In this document: piece by piece, positions 1 to 8,487 of the stretch | Numbering within the stretch: position 1 is the stretch's first letter | How the letters are laid out: every line of letters begins with the position of its first letter | Assembly: GCA_034926235.1 (NCBI GenBank) | Contig: JAYFRE010000005.1 | Location: forward strand, 1 to 47,109 | Direction of reading: 5' to 3' | DNA length: 47,109 nt | DNA from: JAYFRE01 sp034926235 | GTDB lineage: Bacteria > Pseudomonadota > Alphaproteobacteria > Rhodospirillales > Magnetospirillaceae | Made by a program: the position numbers and the translations under genes | Notes under the pieces: generated by a model | The model's input: the letters and a program-made list of their open reading frames with translations, nothing else | Told to the model about the DNA's origin: nothing | Database searches by the model: none

Positions 1-44
1 GCTAGGCTAGAATCCGCGCTTCATTACAAGCGGATTGCTGTTTC

Positions 45-1694
45 ATGCCCTCGCTGACCGCACTGCCCGCCTGGCAGGCCCTTTCCGATCATTACGCCGC
101 CGTCAAAGACCTGCATATGCGGGATTTGTTTGCCGCCGACCCCAACCGGTTCCAGCGTTTCTCGCTCACACTGGGCGATTTTCTGCTCGATTATTCAAAA
201 AACCGCATCCTGCCCGAAACCATGACCCGGCTGATCGATCTGGCCGAAGCGCGGGGAGTGCCCGCGATGCGCGACGCCATGTTCCGGGGCGACGCCATCA
301 ACAACACCGAGGGACGCGCCGTCCTGCACACCGCGCTCAGGAACCGTTCTGACCGTCCGGTGATGGTGGACGGCCAGGACGTCATGCCCGGCATACGCCG
401 GGTCTTAGAGCAGATGCGGCTTTTTTCCGACGCCGTGCGGACGGGAGCTTGGCGAGGGGCGACCGGCGAACCGATCCGGGACGTGATCAATATCGGTATC
501 GGCGGTTCGGATCTGGGGCCGGTGATGGCGACCGAAGCGCTGTGGCCGTTCCGCAAGCCGGATCTGTCCTTGCACTTCGTCTCGAACGTCGATGGCAGCC
601 ATATCCTGAAGGCGCTGCATGAATGTCGGCCGGAAACGACCTTATTCATCATCGCCTCGAAGACCTTCACCACCCAGGAAACCCTGGCCAACGCCCAAAC
701 CGCGCGCGCCTGGCTGGTGGAAGCCCTGGGCGAGGAAGCGGTGGCCAGCCATTTCGCCGCCCTGTCCACCAATGAAGAGGCGGTGCGCGCCTTCGGCATC
801 GACCCGGCCAACATGTTCCAGTTCTGGGATTGGGTCGGCGGGCGCTATTCGCTCTGGTCGGCGATCGGATTGTCCATCGCCATCGCCATCGGCTTCGAGC
901 GTTTCGAGGAATTGCTGACCGGCGCGTTCGATATGGACGAGCATTTCCGCACCCAGCCGCTGGCCGTCAACATGCCGGTGATCCTGGCCCTGCTGGGCGT
1001 CTGGTATACCGATTTCTTCGGTGCGGCAGCCCACGCCATCCTGCCCTATGACCAATATCTGCATCGCTTTCCGGCCTATCTCCAGCAGGCGGACATGGAA
1101 AGCAACGGCAAGCGCGTAACCAGGCAAGGCCTGCCCGTCGAAACGGCCACCGGCCCGGTGATCTTCGGCGAAGCCGGCACCAACGGCCAGCACGCCTTTT
1201 ATCAGCTCATCCATCAGGGCACGCATCTTATCCCGGCCGATTTCATCGCCGCCGTGCGCAGCCAGAATCCGGTGGGCGCGCATCACGAATTGCTGCTGTC
1301 GAATTTCTTCGCCCAGACCGAGGCTCTGATGCGGGGCAAGAATGACGGCGAGGTCCGGACCGAACTCACCCGCGCCGGCCTGTCCGGCGATGCGCTGGAA
1401 GCCGCCTTGCCGCACCGCGTCTTTCCCGGCAACCGCCCGACCAATTCGATCCTTTACGCCGAATTGACCCCGCGCACGCTGGGCCGGCTGATCGCGCTTT
1501 ACGAACATAAGATTTTCGTTCAGGGCGTGATTTGGGGCGTCAACAGTTTCGACCAATGGGGAGTGGAACTGGGCAAGCAGCTCGCCCGCGCGATCCTGCC
1601 CGAGCTGGCCCGCGTTTCCCCGTCGGGGGACCATGATCACGATGGATCGACCGTCGGCCTGATCGATCATTACCGGACATTCCGCCGGCGATGA
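45..1694 (+). CDS. pgi: Glucose-6-phosphate isomerase
   Basis: Interconverts glucose-6-phosphate and fructose-6-phosphate in the cytosol (glycolysis, gluconeogenesis, Entner-Doudoroff supply). The 549-residue protein has the full bacterial PGI length. It shows the SIS-fold phosphate loop GGSDLGP (153-159), SKTFTTQET (205-213), the family signature GGRYSLWSAIG (265-275) and MESNGK (351-356) with the catalytic Glu352. GQH at 381-383 supplies the catalytic His, and the C-terminal LGKQLA block holds the conserved active-site Lys. The ATG at 45 gives the normal N-terminus. The stop overlaps the next start as ATGA (1691-1694), so the two genes are probably translationally coupled. Only 44 bases lie upstream in the window, so the promoter is not visible. 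Confidence 0.97.
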   Translation: MPSLTALPAWQALSDHYAAVKDLHMRDLFAADPNRFQRFSLTLGDFLLDYSKNRILPETMTRLIDLAEARGVPAMRDAMFRGDAINNTEGRAVLHTALRNRSDRPVMVDGQDVMPGIRRVLEQMRLFSDAVRTGAWRGATGEPIRDVINIGIGGSDLGPVMATEALWPFRKPDLSLHFVSNVDGSHILKALHECRPETTLFIIASKTFTTQETLANAQTARAWLVEALGEEAVASHFAALSTNEEAVRAFGIDPANMFQFWDWVGGRYSLWSAIGLSIAIAIGFERFEELLTGAFDMDEHFRTQPLAVNMPVILALLGVWYTDFFGAAAHAILPYDQYLHRFPAYLQQADMESNGKRVTRQGLPVETATGPVIFGEAGTNGQHAFYQLIHQGTHLIPADFIAAVRSQNPVGAHHELLLSNFFAQTEALMRGKNDGEVRTELTRAGLSGDALEAALPHRVFPGNRPTNSILYAELTPRTLGRLIALYEHKIFVQGVIWGVNSFDQWGVELGKQLARAILPELARVSPSGDHDHDGSTVGLIDHYRTFRRR

Positions 1695-2818
1695 TCCGCA
1701 GCCGGAACGAAAGCGAGGCCGCCGCCTTGTTCGGGGACGGCGTGGCTCGGATGCGCGCCGGTTTCATGATCGAGGCCGCGTCGCTGATGGAACAGGCCTT
1801 CGCCCTGGCCCCCGGCCTGCCCGGCCTGGCTCAGGCGCTGATGACCGCCCTGCGCCGGGACGCCCGCTACGAGGACGGCCTTGCCCTGGCCGAACGGATT
1901 CTGGCCGAAAACAGTGACGACATCGACGCCCGTTTCGAAAAAGCCATGAATCTGGTCCTGCTGGGCAAAGCCCAAGCGGCGCTGGATGCGTTCGACGCCG
2001 TCACCGCCCTGAAACCCGACCATGCCGCCGCCTGGTTCCAAAGTCACGGCCCGGCGCTCGATCTCCACGGTCTCGATGACGCCTTGGAACGGCTGGACCG
2101 GGCCGCCAGCCAATATCGCGCCAATGGCCGCTATCGCGGTTTTGCCCATGCCTATCGGCTGCTGGCCGGGCGCAATGATGAAGCCTGCGAACGCTACCGG
2201 CGCGATCTAGCCCGCCACCCCAACCGCCGCATCGTCAGCGACGGCGTCCGGGCTCTCCTGGATGATCTTGCTCCCGGATTCCGATTGTTCGGCGTCTCCG
2301 CCCATCTGCTGCGCTTCGCTTTGGACCGGGCGCAGCAGCCCGGGCTGGTGCTGGAATTCGGGGTGCGCCGGGGCGCATCCTTGCGCCATATCGCCGCCGC
2401 CGCCGGACAGACGGCGCATGGCTTCGATTCCTTTGCCGGCCTGCCCGAAAATTGGGGCATCGCCCCCCTGGGGGCCTTGTCCACCGGCCTTAGCCTGCCC
2501 GAGATCGACGCCGATATTAGGCTTTATCCCGGCTGGTTCGAAGAAACGCTGCCTGCCTTCCTGGCCGATCATGCGGGCGATGTCCGGTTCGCCAATATCG
2601 ACAGCGATCTCTATTCCTCGGCGCGTACGGTGCTGACCGCCCTGGCTCCGCGCATCGTCGCCGGCAGCGTGCTGGTGTTCGACGAAATGATCGGCAATCC
2701 ATCCTGGCGCGACGATGAATATAAGGCGTTCCGCGAATTCGAAGCCGAAACCGGAACCCGTTTCGAAATCATCGCCATAGCCCCTTTGACCAAGCAGGTG
2801 GCGGTCCGCCGGCTCTAG
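1691..2818 (+). CDS. TPR-repeat protein with C-terminal TylF/macrocin-O-methyltransferase-like domain
   Basis: The 375-residue protein has two parts. Residues 1-180 are alanine-rich helical repeats of TPR type, for example around 22-55, 60-93 and 95-128. Residues 195-375 form a class I SAM-dependent methyltransferase of the TylF / Methyltransf_24 kind. Its SAM-binding motif is LEFGVRRGAS (221-230), followed by GFDSFAGLPENW (244-255), an acidic IDSDLYSS block near 310 and a VFDE strand near 330. The substrate cannot be read from sequence. Relatives methylate sugar hydroxyls or occur in glycan and secondary-metabolite clusters, and the TPR part may bind a partner protein. It overlaps pgi by 4 bases. 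No signal peptide is evident, so it is probably cytosolic. Confidence 0.8.
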   Translation: MIRSRNESEAAALFGDGVARMRAGFMIEAASLMEQAFALAPGLPGLAQALMTALRRDARYEDGLALAERILAENSDDIDARFEKAMNLVLLGKAQAALDAFDAVTALKPDHAAAWFQSHGPALDLHGLDDALERLDRAASQYRANGRYRGFAHAYRLLAGRNDEACERYRRDLARHPNRRIVSDGVRALLDDLAPGFRLFGVSAHLLRFALDRAQQPGLVLEFGVRRGASLRHIAAAAGQTAHGFDSFAGLPENWGIAPLGALSTGLSLPEIDADIRLYPGWFEETLPAFLADHAGDVRFANIDSDLYSSARTVLTALAPRIVAGSVLVFDEMIGNPSWRDDEYKAFREFEAETGTRFEIIAIAPLTKQVAVRRL

Positions 2819-2867
2819 GGAGTATCTTGGCCGGCGCATCCTTGTATCCTGATCGGAGCTCGCCCCC

Positions 2868-4694
2868 GTGACCATCCGCCTGCTTCCGCCCGCTCTCGTC
2901 AATCGGATCGCCGCCGGCGAGGTGGTCGAACGCCCGGCCTCGGCGATGAAGGAATTGGTGGAAAACGCCATCGACGCCGGAGCGCGGGCCATCGACGTCC
3001 TGCTGGCGGAAGGCGGACAGACCCTGATCCGGGTCGCCGACGACGGGCGCGGCATGACCCCGGAGGAGTTGGACCTGGCGGTCGAACGCCACGCCACCTC
3101 GAAACTGCCCGACGACGATCTGACCCATATCCGGGCCCTGGGCTTCCGGGGCGAAGCGTTGCCCTCGATCGGTGCGGTGGCGCGGCTGTCTCTGACCAGC
3201 CGGCCGCAAGGGGCCGGAACCGCTTGGCGTCTTCTCGTCGAAGGCGGGCTCAAAGGCGCACCCGAACCCACCGCACACGGCTTCGGCACCACCATCGAGG
3301 TGCGCGATCTGTTTTTCGCCACCCCGGCCCGGCTGAAATTCCTCAAAAGCCCGCGCACCGAATTCCAGCATGCCCGCGACGCGCTGGAACGGCTGGCGAT
3401 GGCCCATCCCCATATCGCTTTTTCCCTCGGCGACGGCACCAGGCGGGCGTTCAATCTCCAGGCCCAGGCCGGATCGCTGGCCGAGGCGCGCGCCGCGCGG
3501 CTGGCCGCCGTTCTGGGGGCCGATTTCGCCGCCGCCGCCATTCCGTTGGAAGCACGGCGCGAAGGCATGACCTTGTCCGGCCTGATCGGGCTGCCGACCT
3601 TCAACAAGGCCAGCAGCGTCTTCCAATATCTGTTCGTCAATGGCCGACCGGTGCGCGACCGTCTGCTGGCAGGCGCGGTGCGGGCAGGCTATGCCGACGT
3701 GCTGGCGCATGACCGCCACGCCATGGTCGCCCTGTTTCTGGACATCAACCCCGAAGAGGTGGACGTCAATGTCCATCCCGCCAAAACCGAGGTCCGCTTC
3801 CGCGATCAAGGACTGGTACGGGGGCTGATCGTGGGTGCGCTGCGCCATGCTTTGGCCGATATCGGCGCTGAAGCGAAAGCGCCGCTGTCGGGCATTGGCG
3901 CGCTGGGTTCCATACCGTCATCACCTCTTCCGCCCATCCAGAGCCGGATGCGGTTTCCCGTCTGGACCCCGCCCGCAACGCCGCCCGCAGCACTTCGCGA
4001 TCTGGCGACTGCGGCTCAGGCTCCGCTACCGCAGAACGGATTGACCGAAAACACCTCCCAAACCTCATGGGACGCCCCTGCACCCGCTGCCGATCCGTGG
4101 GAAGAGGATGCGGACATGCCGTTAGGCGTCGCCCGTGGACAATTCCTGGACACCTATATCCTGGCCGAAACCCGGAACGGGGCCGTCATCGTCGATCAGC
4201 ACGCCGCCCATGAACGCATCGTCTATGAGGGGCTAAAGGCGGCGCAGGACAAAGGCGGCATCGCCCGCCAGGGCCTGCTGCTGCCCGAAGTGGTGGAGAT
4301 GGAGGAAGCCGCCTGCCGTCTGGTCGCCGCGCGCAGTGCGGAACTGGCCGAACTCGGCTTGGTGATCGAACCGTTCGGACCGGGCGCGGTGGTGGTGCGC
4401 GAGGTGCCGGCGCTGCTGGGCGAGGCCGATCTACAATCTTTGATCCGGGATCTGGCCGATCAAGCGGCGGAATGGGGCGAGGCGACGGCGCTGGAAGACC
4501 GCATCGCCTTTATCCTGAAAACGCTGGCCTGCCATACCAGCGTGCGCGCCGGGCGCAGGCTGTCGATAGCGGAGATGAACGCACTGTTGCGCCGCATGGA
4601 GATCACACCCCGCGCCGGACAATGCAATCACGGCCGACCGACCTATGTCGTCCTGAGCCGGGCCGAGATCGAAAAGCTGTTCGGACGGCGCTGA
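2868..4694 (+). CDS. mutL: DNA mismatch repair protein MutL
   Basis: MutL couples MutS mismatch recognition to strand incision. The 608-residue protein has the GHKL ATPase N-terminus: KELVENAIDAGA (28-39), DDGRGM (58-63) and GFRGEAL (92-98). A proline-rich linker of about 330-410 follows, then a C-terminal dimerisation domain. The endonuclease motif DQHA-x2-E-x4-E is intact at 443-454, with partner motifs ACHTSVRAGR and CNHGRP near the C-terminus. This indicates a nicking MutL, as expected in bacteria without MutH. The start is GTG at 2868 with GGAG about 10 bases upstream; no better start precedes the conserved RLLPPALVNRIAAGEVV. It ends 20 bases from a convergent gene. Confidence 0.97.
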   Translation: MTIRLLPPALVNRIAAGEVVERPASAMKELVENAIDAGARAIDVLLAEGGQTLIRVADDGRGMTPEELDLAVERHATSKLPDDDLTHIRALGFRGEALPSIGAVARLSLTSRPQGAGTAWRLLVEGGLKGAPEPTAHGFGTTIEVRDLFFATPARLKFLKSPRTEFQHARDALERLAMAHPHIAFSLGDGTRRAFNLQAQAGSLAEARAARLAAVLGADFAAAAIPLEARREGMTLSGLIGLPTFNKASSVFQYLFVNGRPVRDRLLAGAVRAGYADVLAHDRHAMVALFLDINPEEVDVNVHPAKTEVRFRDQGLVRGLIVGALRHALADIGAEAKAPLSGIGALGSIPSSPLPPIQSRMRFPVWTPPATPPAALRDLATAAQAPLPQNGLTENTSQTSWDAPAPAADPWEEDADMPLGVARGQFLDTYILAETRNGAVIVDQHAAHERIVYEGLKAAQDKGGIARQGLLLPEVVEMEEAACRLVAARSAELAELGLVIEPFGPGAVVVREVPALLGEADLQSLIRDLADQAAEWGEATALEDRIAFILKTLACHTSVRAGRRLSIAEMNALLRRMEITPRAGQCNHGRPTYVVLSRAEIEKLFGRR

Positions 4695-4714
4695 CGCGCC
4701 GCCGCCGCTTTCCG

Positions 4715-5938
4715 TCAGGGAAGATTGGCGTAAAGCGCTTCGACCACATCCGCGCTGGTGGGTCCCGTCATGCCCTCGATCGCCGTATTGGTCATCAGCA
4801 CCGCCGAAATGCCCCGGGCGGGATCGATGAACCAGGAATGGCCGTAGACTCCGCCCCAGCTCAGGCTTCCGGGCGTGTATGGCGCGCCTATTTTTTCAGG
4901 ATCGACCAGCACCGCCCACCCCATGCCGAAGCCGATTCCGGGCCCCATGGCGTTGGCATTCGTGACGTCCCGGTTCATCTCGGCCAGCAGGACGGAATCC
5001 GCGATCGGCCCGCCGCCCTTGCGCACGATCTCCAGAAGATCGAGCACGTCGCGGGCGGTGCCGGCCATACCCGCCCCGCCTGAGGGATAGGCGGCTGAAT
5101 CGAGAATGCGGTCCGGGGAAAAGCGGATGATGCCGCCGTCGATCGGAACGGATTCCAGCTTTTCCATGGCAACCGGCCCCTGCTCGGACAGATGGCAAGC
5201 CCCGCTCAGCCGCGACGGGTCTTTCGCCACGAAACCGGCGTCGCCCAAGCCGGCCGGAGCCGTCACCAACTCGCGCATGGCGACATCCAAGCTGGAATTG
5301 TTGGCCTTGGCGATCACCGCCCCCAAAACGTCGGTCGCCAGGGAATAACGCCAGCCCTCGCCCGGCTTGTAGAGAAGGGGAACGCTGGCGATCCGACGTA
5401 GATTCTCATCGAGATCGAGCCCTGAATCGTCCAGCCCGTCGGATACGCCCGCCTTGATGTAGGGACCGTCGGCCTGCTCGAAAAAGCCGTAATCCAGTCC
5501 GGCCTGGTGCGCCATCAGATGGCGGATGGTGATGACCGCCGGCGTTCCGTCCGCAAGAACCGGTTTGAAATCCGGCAGCCATCGGGTCACGGGATCGTCC
5601 AGATCAAGGACGCGCTTGTGGACAAGCGCCGCCGCGGCCATGGTGGTAAACAGCTTGCTGACCGAGGAATAGCGGAACAAAGCGTCTTCGCGCATCGGGG
5701 TTTTCCCCGCGCAATCCAGGCTGCCGGCGGCGGCCTGATAGATGAGCTTGCCGTCCTTCGCCACCAAAAAGACCGCACCCGCAACGCGCTTCCCTGCGAC
5801 CGCTTTTTCCAAAGCCGCGTCCAGCGCCTCTTTGACCGGGGCATAGCCATCCGCCGCCAGGACCGGGGATGAGGAACCGCAGACCAGCGCCGCCAGGACC
5901 AGAGCGCGGCACAGCGCGCCGCTTTTATGCAAGGACAT
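4715..5938 (-). CDS. Exported serine hydrolase of the beta-lactamase class C / esterase family
   Basis: The 407-residue protein has an N-terminal signal peptide (about 1-29, ending VLAA-DGY). Its serine beta-lactamase fold carries the nucleophile motif S92-V-S-K95 and a tyrosine motif Y198-S-L where true class C enzymes have YxN. A WGGVYGHSWFIDP segment sits where the KTG-like strand lies. The YSL variant and this C-terminal strand are typical of EstB-like esterases and D-peptidase relatives rather than resistance enzymes. The substrate is unknown: a periplasmic ester or peptidoglycan-related peptide is plausible. The start ATG at 5938 has AAGGAGAA 7-8 bases upstream. It follows rsmD on the same strand after 45 bases. 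Confidence 0.88.
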   Translation of the reverse strand: MSLHKSGALCRALVLAALVCGSSSPVLAADGYAPVKEALDAALEKAVAGKRVAGAVFLVAKDGKLIYQAAAGSLDCAGKTPMREDALFRYSSVSKLFTTMAAAALVHKRVLDLDDPVTRWLPDFKPVLADGTPAVITIRHLMAHQAGLDYGFFEQADGPYIKAGVSDGLDDSGLDLDENLRRIASVPLLYKPGEGWRYSLATDVLGAVIAKANNSSLDVAMRELVTAPAGLGDAGFVAKDPSRLSGACHLSEQGPVAMEKLESVPIDGGIIRFSPDRILDSAAYPSGGAGMAGTARDVLDLLEIVRKGGGPIADSVLLAEMNRDVTNANAMGPGIGFGMGWAVLVDPEKIGAPYTPGSLSWGGVYGHSWFIDPARGISAVLMTNTAIEGMTGPTSADVVEALYANLP

Positions 5939-5983
5939 GGCGCGTTCTCCTTAATCTCGATAGAAGACTGGCGGCGCTTGCCG

Positions 5984-6541
5984 TCAAAGAGCGTTCCCCG
6001 CGAGCGTCATCAGCAGAAATCTGGCCACGCCATAGCGGCGGTCGTCGATCAGCTCGAATCCCGGCGGAAGTGTGCTGGCTTCGTCTTTGGATATTTCGAC
6101 GACAATCAAGCTGTCCTTGCTCACCCACCCCTTCACCACGAGATCCGGCAGCACGGCAAAGGCGAGCCCGCTTCGATAAGGCGGGTCCATGAACAGGAAA
6201 TCATAGGGCGCGCTGGCCTGGGGCAGGGCTGCGGCATCAATCGCCAAGATGGCGGCGGCATCCCCGACGCCAAGCTTGGCCGCGTTGGCGCGAAGGATTT
6301 TCAAGGCCTCGCGGTCGCGTTCGACGAAGACCGCATGCCGGGCCCCTCTGGACAAGGCCTCGAACCCCAACGCGCCGGAGCCGGCGAAAATGTCGGCTAC
6401 GCGCGCGCCGGAAAGAGGCGTTTCCCAGTGATTCAGGATGTTGAACAAAGCCTCGCGGGCGCGTTCGGCGGTGGGGCGCACACCAAGCCCCGCCGGCGCA
6501 TCCAGCATGCGGCCCTTATAAAGGCCGGCGACGATTCGCAT
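5984..6541 (-). CDS. rsmD: 16S rRNA (guanine966-N2)-methyltransferase RsmD
   Basis: Methylates G966 of 16S rRNA in the small-subunit head. The protein is 185 residues from the ATG at 6541; an in-frame GTG at 6550 would add three residues. It begins MRIVAGLYKGR, has the SAM-binding segment VADIFAGSGALGFEALSRGA and the base-amine methyltransferase motif DPPY (in FLFMDPPYRSG). Its start lies inside the end of the upstream pseudouridine synthase gene (stop at 6516), so the two rRNA-modification genes overlap by about 26 bases and are probably cotranscribed. Pairing of rsmD with an RsuA-type synthase is common in alphaproteobacteria. Confidence 0.93.
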   Translation of the reverse strand: MRIVAGLYKGRMLDAPAGLGVRPTAERAREALFNILNHWETPLSGARVADIFAGSGALGFEALSRGARHAVFVERDREALKILRANAAKLGVGDAAAILAIDAAALPQASAPYDFLFMDPPYRSGLAFAVLPDLVVKGWVSKDSLIVVEISKDEASTLPPGFELIDDRRYGVARFLLMTLAGNAL

Positions 6542-7319
6542 GGCGGTCACCCCCGGCCCGCTTCGTTTCCTCGCCGGAGCCCAGCTGTTCCTTGATGACC
6601 CGTCCCAGCACCTCGTCCACTTCGCCCGGTTCCAGCAGTCCGAGCTGGAAGGGACCGTAGGCGATGCGGATCAGGCGGGTCACGGCCAGGCCCAGATGCT
6701 CCATCACGCGGCGAATCTCGCGGTTCTTGCCTTCCTTCAAGCTGACCGTCAGCCAGGCATTAGATCCCTGCTGCCGGTCGAGACGGGCGTGAATCGGACC
6801 ATAGGCCACCCGGTCCACAGCAATCCCCCGCGCCAGTTCCGCCAACGCCATCGGATCGGGTGTTCCATGCACCCGCACGCGGTAGCGCCGCACCCAGCCC
6901 ATACCCGGCAATTCCAGACGCCGGGCCAATTCGCCGTCATTGGTCAGCAGCAAAAGCCCCTCGGACGCCAGATCGAGCCGGCCGACCGACAAGACGCGCG
7001 GCATCGTTTCGGGCAGGCGCGAGAACACGGTGGGCCGCCCCTCCGGGTCCTTGTGGCTGGTCACCAGCCCGGCGGGCTTGTGATAGCGCCACAGGCGGGT
7101 CTTTTCCGCTTCGGGCAACGGCTTGCCGTCGACAAGGATCAAGCTGTCGGCGGTCACCGTCACGGCGGGGGAGGCCAAAATCGTCCCATCGACGCTGACC
7201 CGCCTTTCGGCAATCAGACGTTCGGCGTCACGGCGCGAGCACAGACCGGCGCGCGCCAGTCTTTTGGCTATGCGCTCGCCTTTTTCGGGCGGCGCGAGAT
7301 CGGGTTTGGGATCGGTCAT
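6516..7319 (-). CDS. rRNA pseudouridine synthase, RsuA/RluB family
   Basis: The 267-residue protein has an N-terminal S4 RNA-binding domain (about residues 15-60, ERIAKRLARAGLCSRRDAER) and a RsuA-type catalytic domain. The catalytic Asp lies in GRLDLASEGLLLLTNDG. Members convert specific uridines of 23S (RluB, RluE, RluF) or 16S (RsuA) rRNA to pseudouridine. The basic C-terminal tail and genome context favour an RluB-like 23S enzyme, but the exact target cannot be fixed from sequence, so no symbol is given. AGAAGGAC precedes the ATG at 7319 closely. The downstream rsmD start is embedded in its last codons. Confidence 0.9.
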   Translation of the reverse strand: MTDPKPDLAPPEKGERIAKRLARAGLCSRRDAERLIAERRVSVDGTILASPAVTVTADSLILVDGKPLPEAEKTRLWRYHKPAGLVTSHKDPEGRPTVFSRLPETMPRVLSVGRLDLASEGLLLLTNDGELARRLELPGMGWVRRYRVRVHGTPDPMALAELARGIAVDRVAYGPIHARLDRQQGSNAWLTVSLKEGKNREIRRVMEHLGLAVTRLIRIAYGPFQLGLLEPGEVDEVLGRVIKEQLGSGEETKRAGGDRHANRRRPL

Positions 7320-7569
7320 GTCCTTCTCTTACCCTGGATTCCGCCATCTGTCACGGCATGTCGCGGTGGGAAAAGAAGCATTTACCGGGCATTTGAATCC
7401 AAAATGTATAGAATTTTATAAAAAATCAGTAATCTTAGAGAAAAAGGCAATCAGCCGACACAATCGACCCGTTTTCCGTGAAACAATTACTTAATATTCC
7501 TAGCCGTTTGGTATAGTCTGCCCCCTAGGCGCTGCGCCAATAGCCTTTGGAGAAAGCGAAGGAAGGTCG
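7320..7569. promoter_or_regulatory. AT-rich divergent intergenic region with possible promoter for the 7570 gene
   Basis: This 250-base gap separates the minus-strand pseudouridine synthase gene from the plus-strand exported protein gene. About 7380-7500 is clearly AT-richer than its surroundings. A plausible plus-strand -10 is TATAGT at 7512-7517. The best -35 candidate, TTACTT at 7487-7492, has a long 19-base spacer, so the promoter call is weak. No ORF with a ribosome-binding site is seen in the gap. Confidence 0.35.
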
Positions 7570-7980
7570 ATGAAAAGAATGGCGGTGGCCCTGGCCTTGT
7601 CCATGGCGTTCATTCCATTGGGCTTGGGCGCATCCGGGGCCGATGCCTCCATCACGAACGACAAAGCATGTCCCAACAATCCGGCTGGCTCCCACCGTTT
7701 CTTCATTACGTCGAATGTGGACGAGGATAGGATTCGGCTGGAAACGCTGGGCGCGGACCATGCTCAATCGGGACAACCGATCTGCATTCTGGCCTTTCTC
7801 GATGCCAGTGAAAGCGCCTATTCCCGCAAATTGGCGATCCGCCGCGCCTCCTGGGTGCGCGACATTCTGGTCGCTCAGGGGATCACCATGAACCGCATCT
7901 CGTTCGAGTTGCGTCCATCCGCGCCGGATTCGGACAAAAACGCCGCGCGCGAGGTCAACGTCATTATCGGCCAGTTCTAA
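7570..7980 (+). CDS. Small exported protein resembling an OmpA C-terminal domain
   Basis: The 136-residue protein has a clear signal peptide (about 1-27, ending GADASI). The mature part is about 110 residues. The segment LAIRRASWVRDILVAQGI followed by RISFEL resembles the helix-strand end of OmpA-like peptidoglycan-binding domains, where an RAxxVxxxL helix precedes such a strand. The diagnostic TD-x10-N-x2-LS peptidoglycan site is not convincingly present, so peptidoglycan binding is uncertain. Two cysteines in the mature part (CPNN and PICIL) could form a disulfide. GAAGGAAGG lies just upstream of the ATG. It stands alone, with divergent rRNA-modification genes on one side and a gene-free stretch on the other. 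Confidence 0.7.
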   Translation: MKRMAVALALSMAFIPLGLGASGADASITNDKACPNNPAGSHRFFITSNVDEDRIRLETLGADHAQSGQPICILAFLDASESAYSRKLAIRRASWVRDILVAQGITMNRISFELRPSAPDSDKNAAREVNVIIGQF

Positions 7981-8399
7981 GCAGGGGACTCATTCGGACC
8001 TATGCGATGACAATGGAAACCAGGGCGATTGCGGCGCGATCGTTCTCGGCGAAAGGATCATATCTTGTGGCGATCCCCTCCAGCAGCGGAATCATCAGCG
8101 CGAAAGCGACCGGTCAGCCTTGAGCATCAGCCAAGGCATGGATGACTTCTAATATTCTTCCGCCATGTGAGACGCCAATCGCTTCCGCTCAGGCCCCTTT
8201 TTGAGCTGTGCGCCGAGCGATGAGCCTTCGGATCGGCACTGTCGAGCGACAATTCATCAAGAATCGCGCCTGCCGCTGCCAAAAACTCAATGGCAGGAAA
8301 TACAACACATAAAATCAATGAGCTGCATGAGTTCTCAACCGAGTGCTTTAACCGGCATATCGGTCTGGAAAACCTAAAGCCGGATATAGCGCATGGCCA
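7981..8399. other. Gene-free stretch of about 420 bases, origin unclear
   Basis: No reading frame here on either strand combines a plausible start, a ribosome-binding site and protein-like composition. A 102-codon minus-strand frame (8127-8435) crosses it but is low-complexity, Cys/Ser-rich and lacks a start signal. The base composition is more AT-rich than neighbouring genes, especially 8270-8360. It could be decayed coding sequence, but I recognise no gene in it. Confidence 0.5.
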
Positions 8400-8429
8400 T
8401 TGACAGCAAGTGATAATCATTTGCATTGT
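8400..8429 (+). promoter_or_regulatory. Promoter with Fur-like box upstream of the FecI-type sigma gene
   Basis: TTGACA at 8400-8405 is a perfect -35. The expected -10 position, about 16-18 bases on, reads TGCATT/CATTGT (8422-8429), which is weak. The spacer is filled by a 19-base palindrome, GCAAGTGATAATCATTTGC (8406-8424), with one mismatch between its arms. It matches the enterobacterial Fur consensus at 14 of 19 positions, and its ends (GCAA / TTTGC) resemble alphaproteobacterial Fur/Mur sites. Iron-dependent repression of the downstream sigma factor is the natural reading; binding is inferred. Confidence 0.7.
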
Positions 8430-8487
8430 GTGCATTGGAACAGGCTCTCTTAAGGGGCGCCGTCTGGCGTATTCATACGGACGGGCG

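Noticed and set aside
8127..8435. A 102-codon minus-strand frame in the gene-free stretch before the iron locus
   Set aside because: It lacks a ribosome-binding site, has unusual Cys/Ser/Trp composition, overlaps the Fur-like promoter of the opposite strand and shows no family resemblance.
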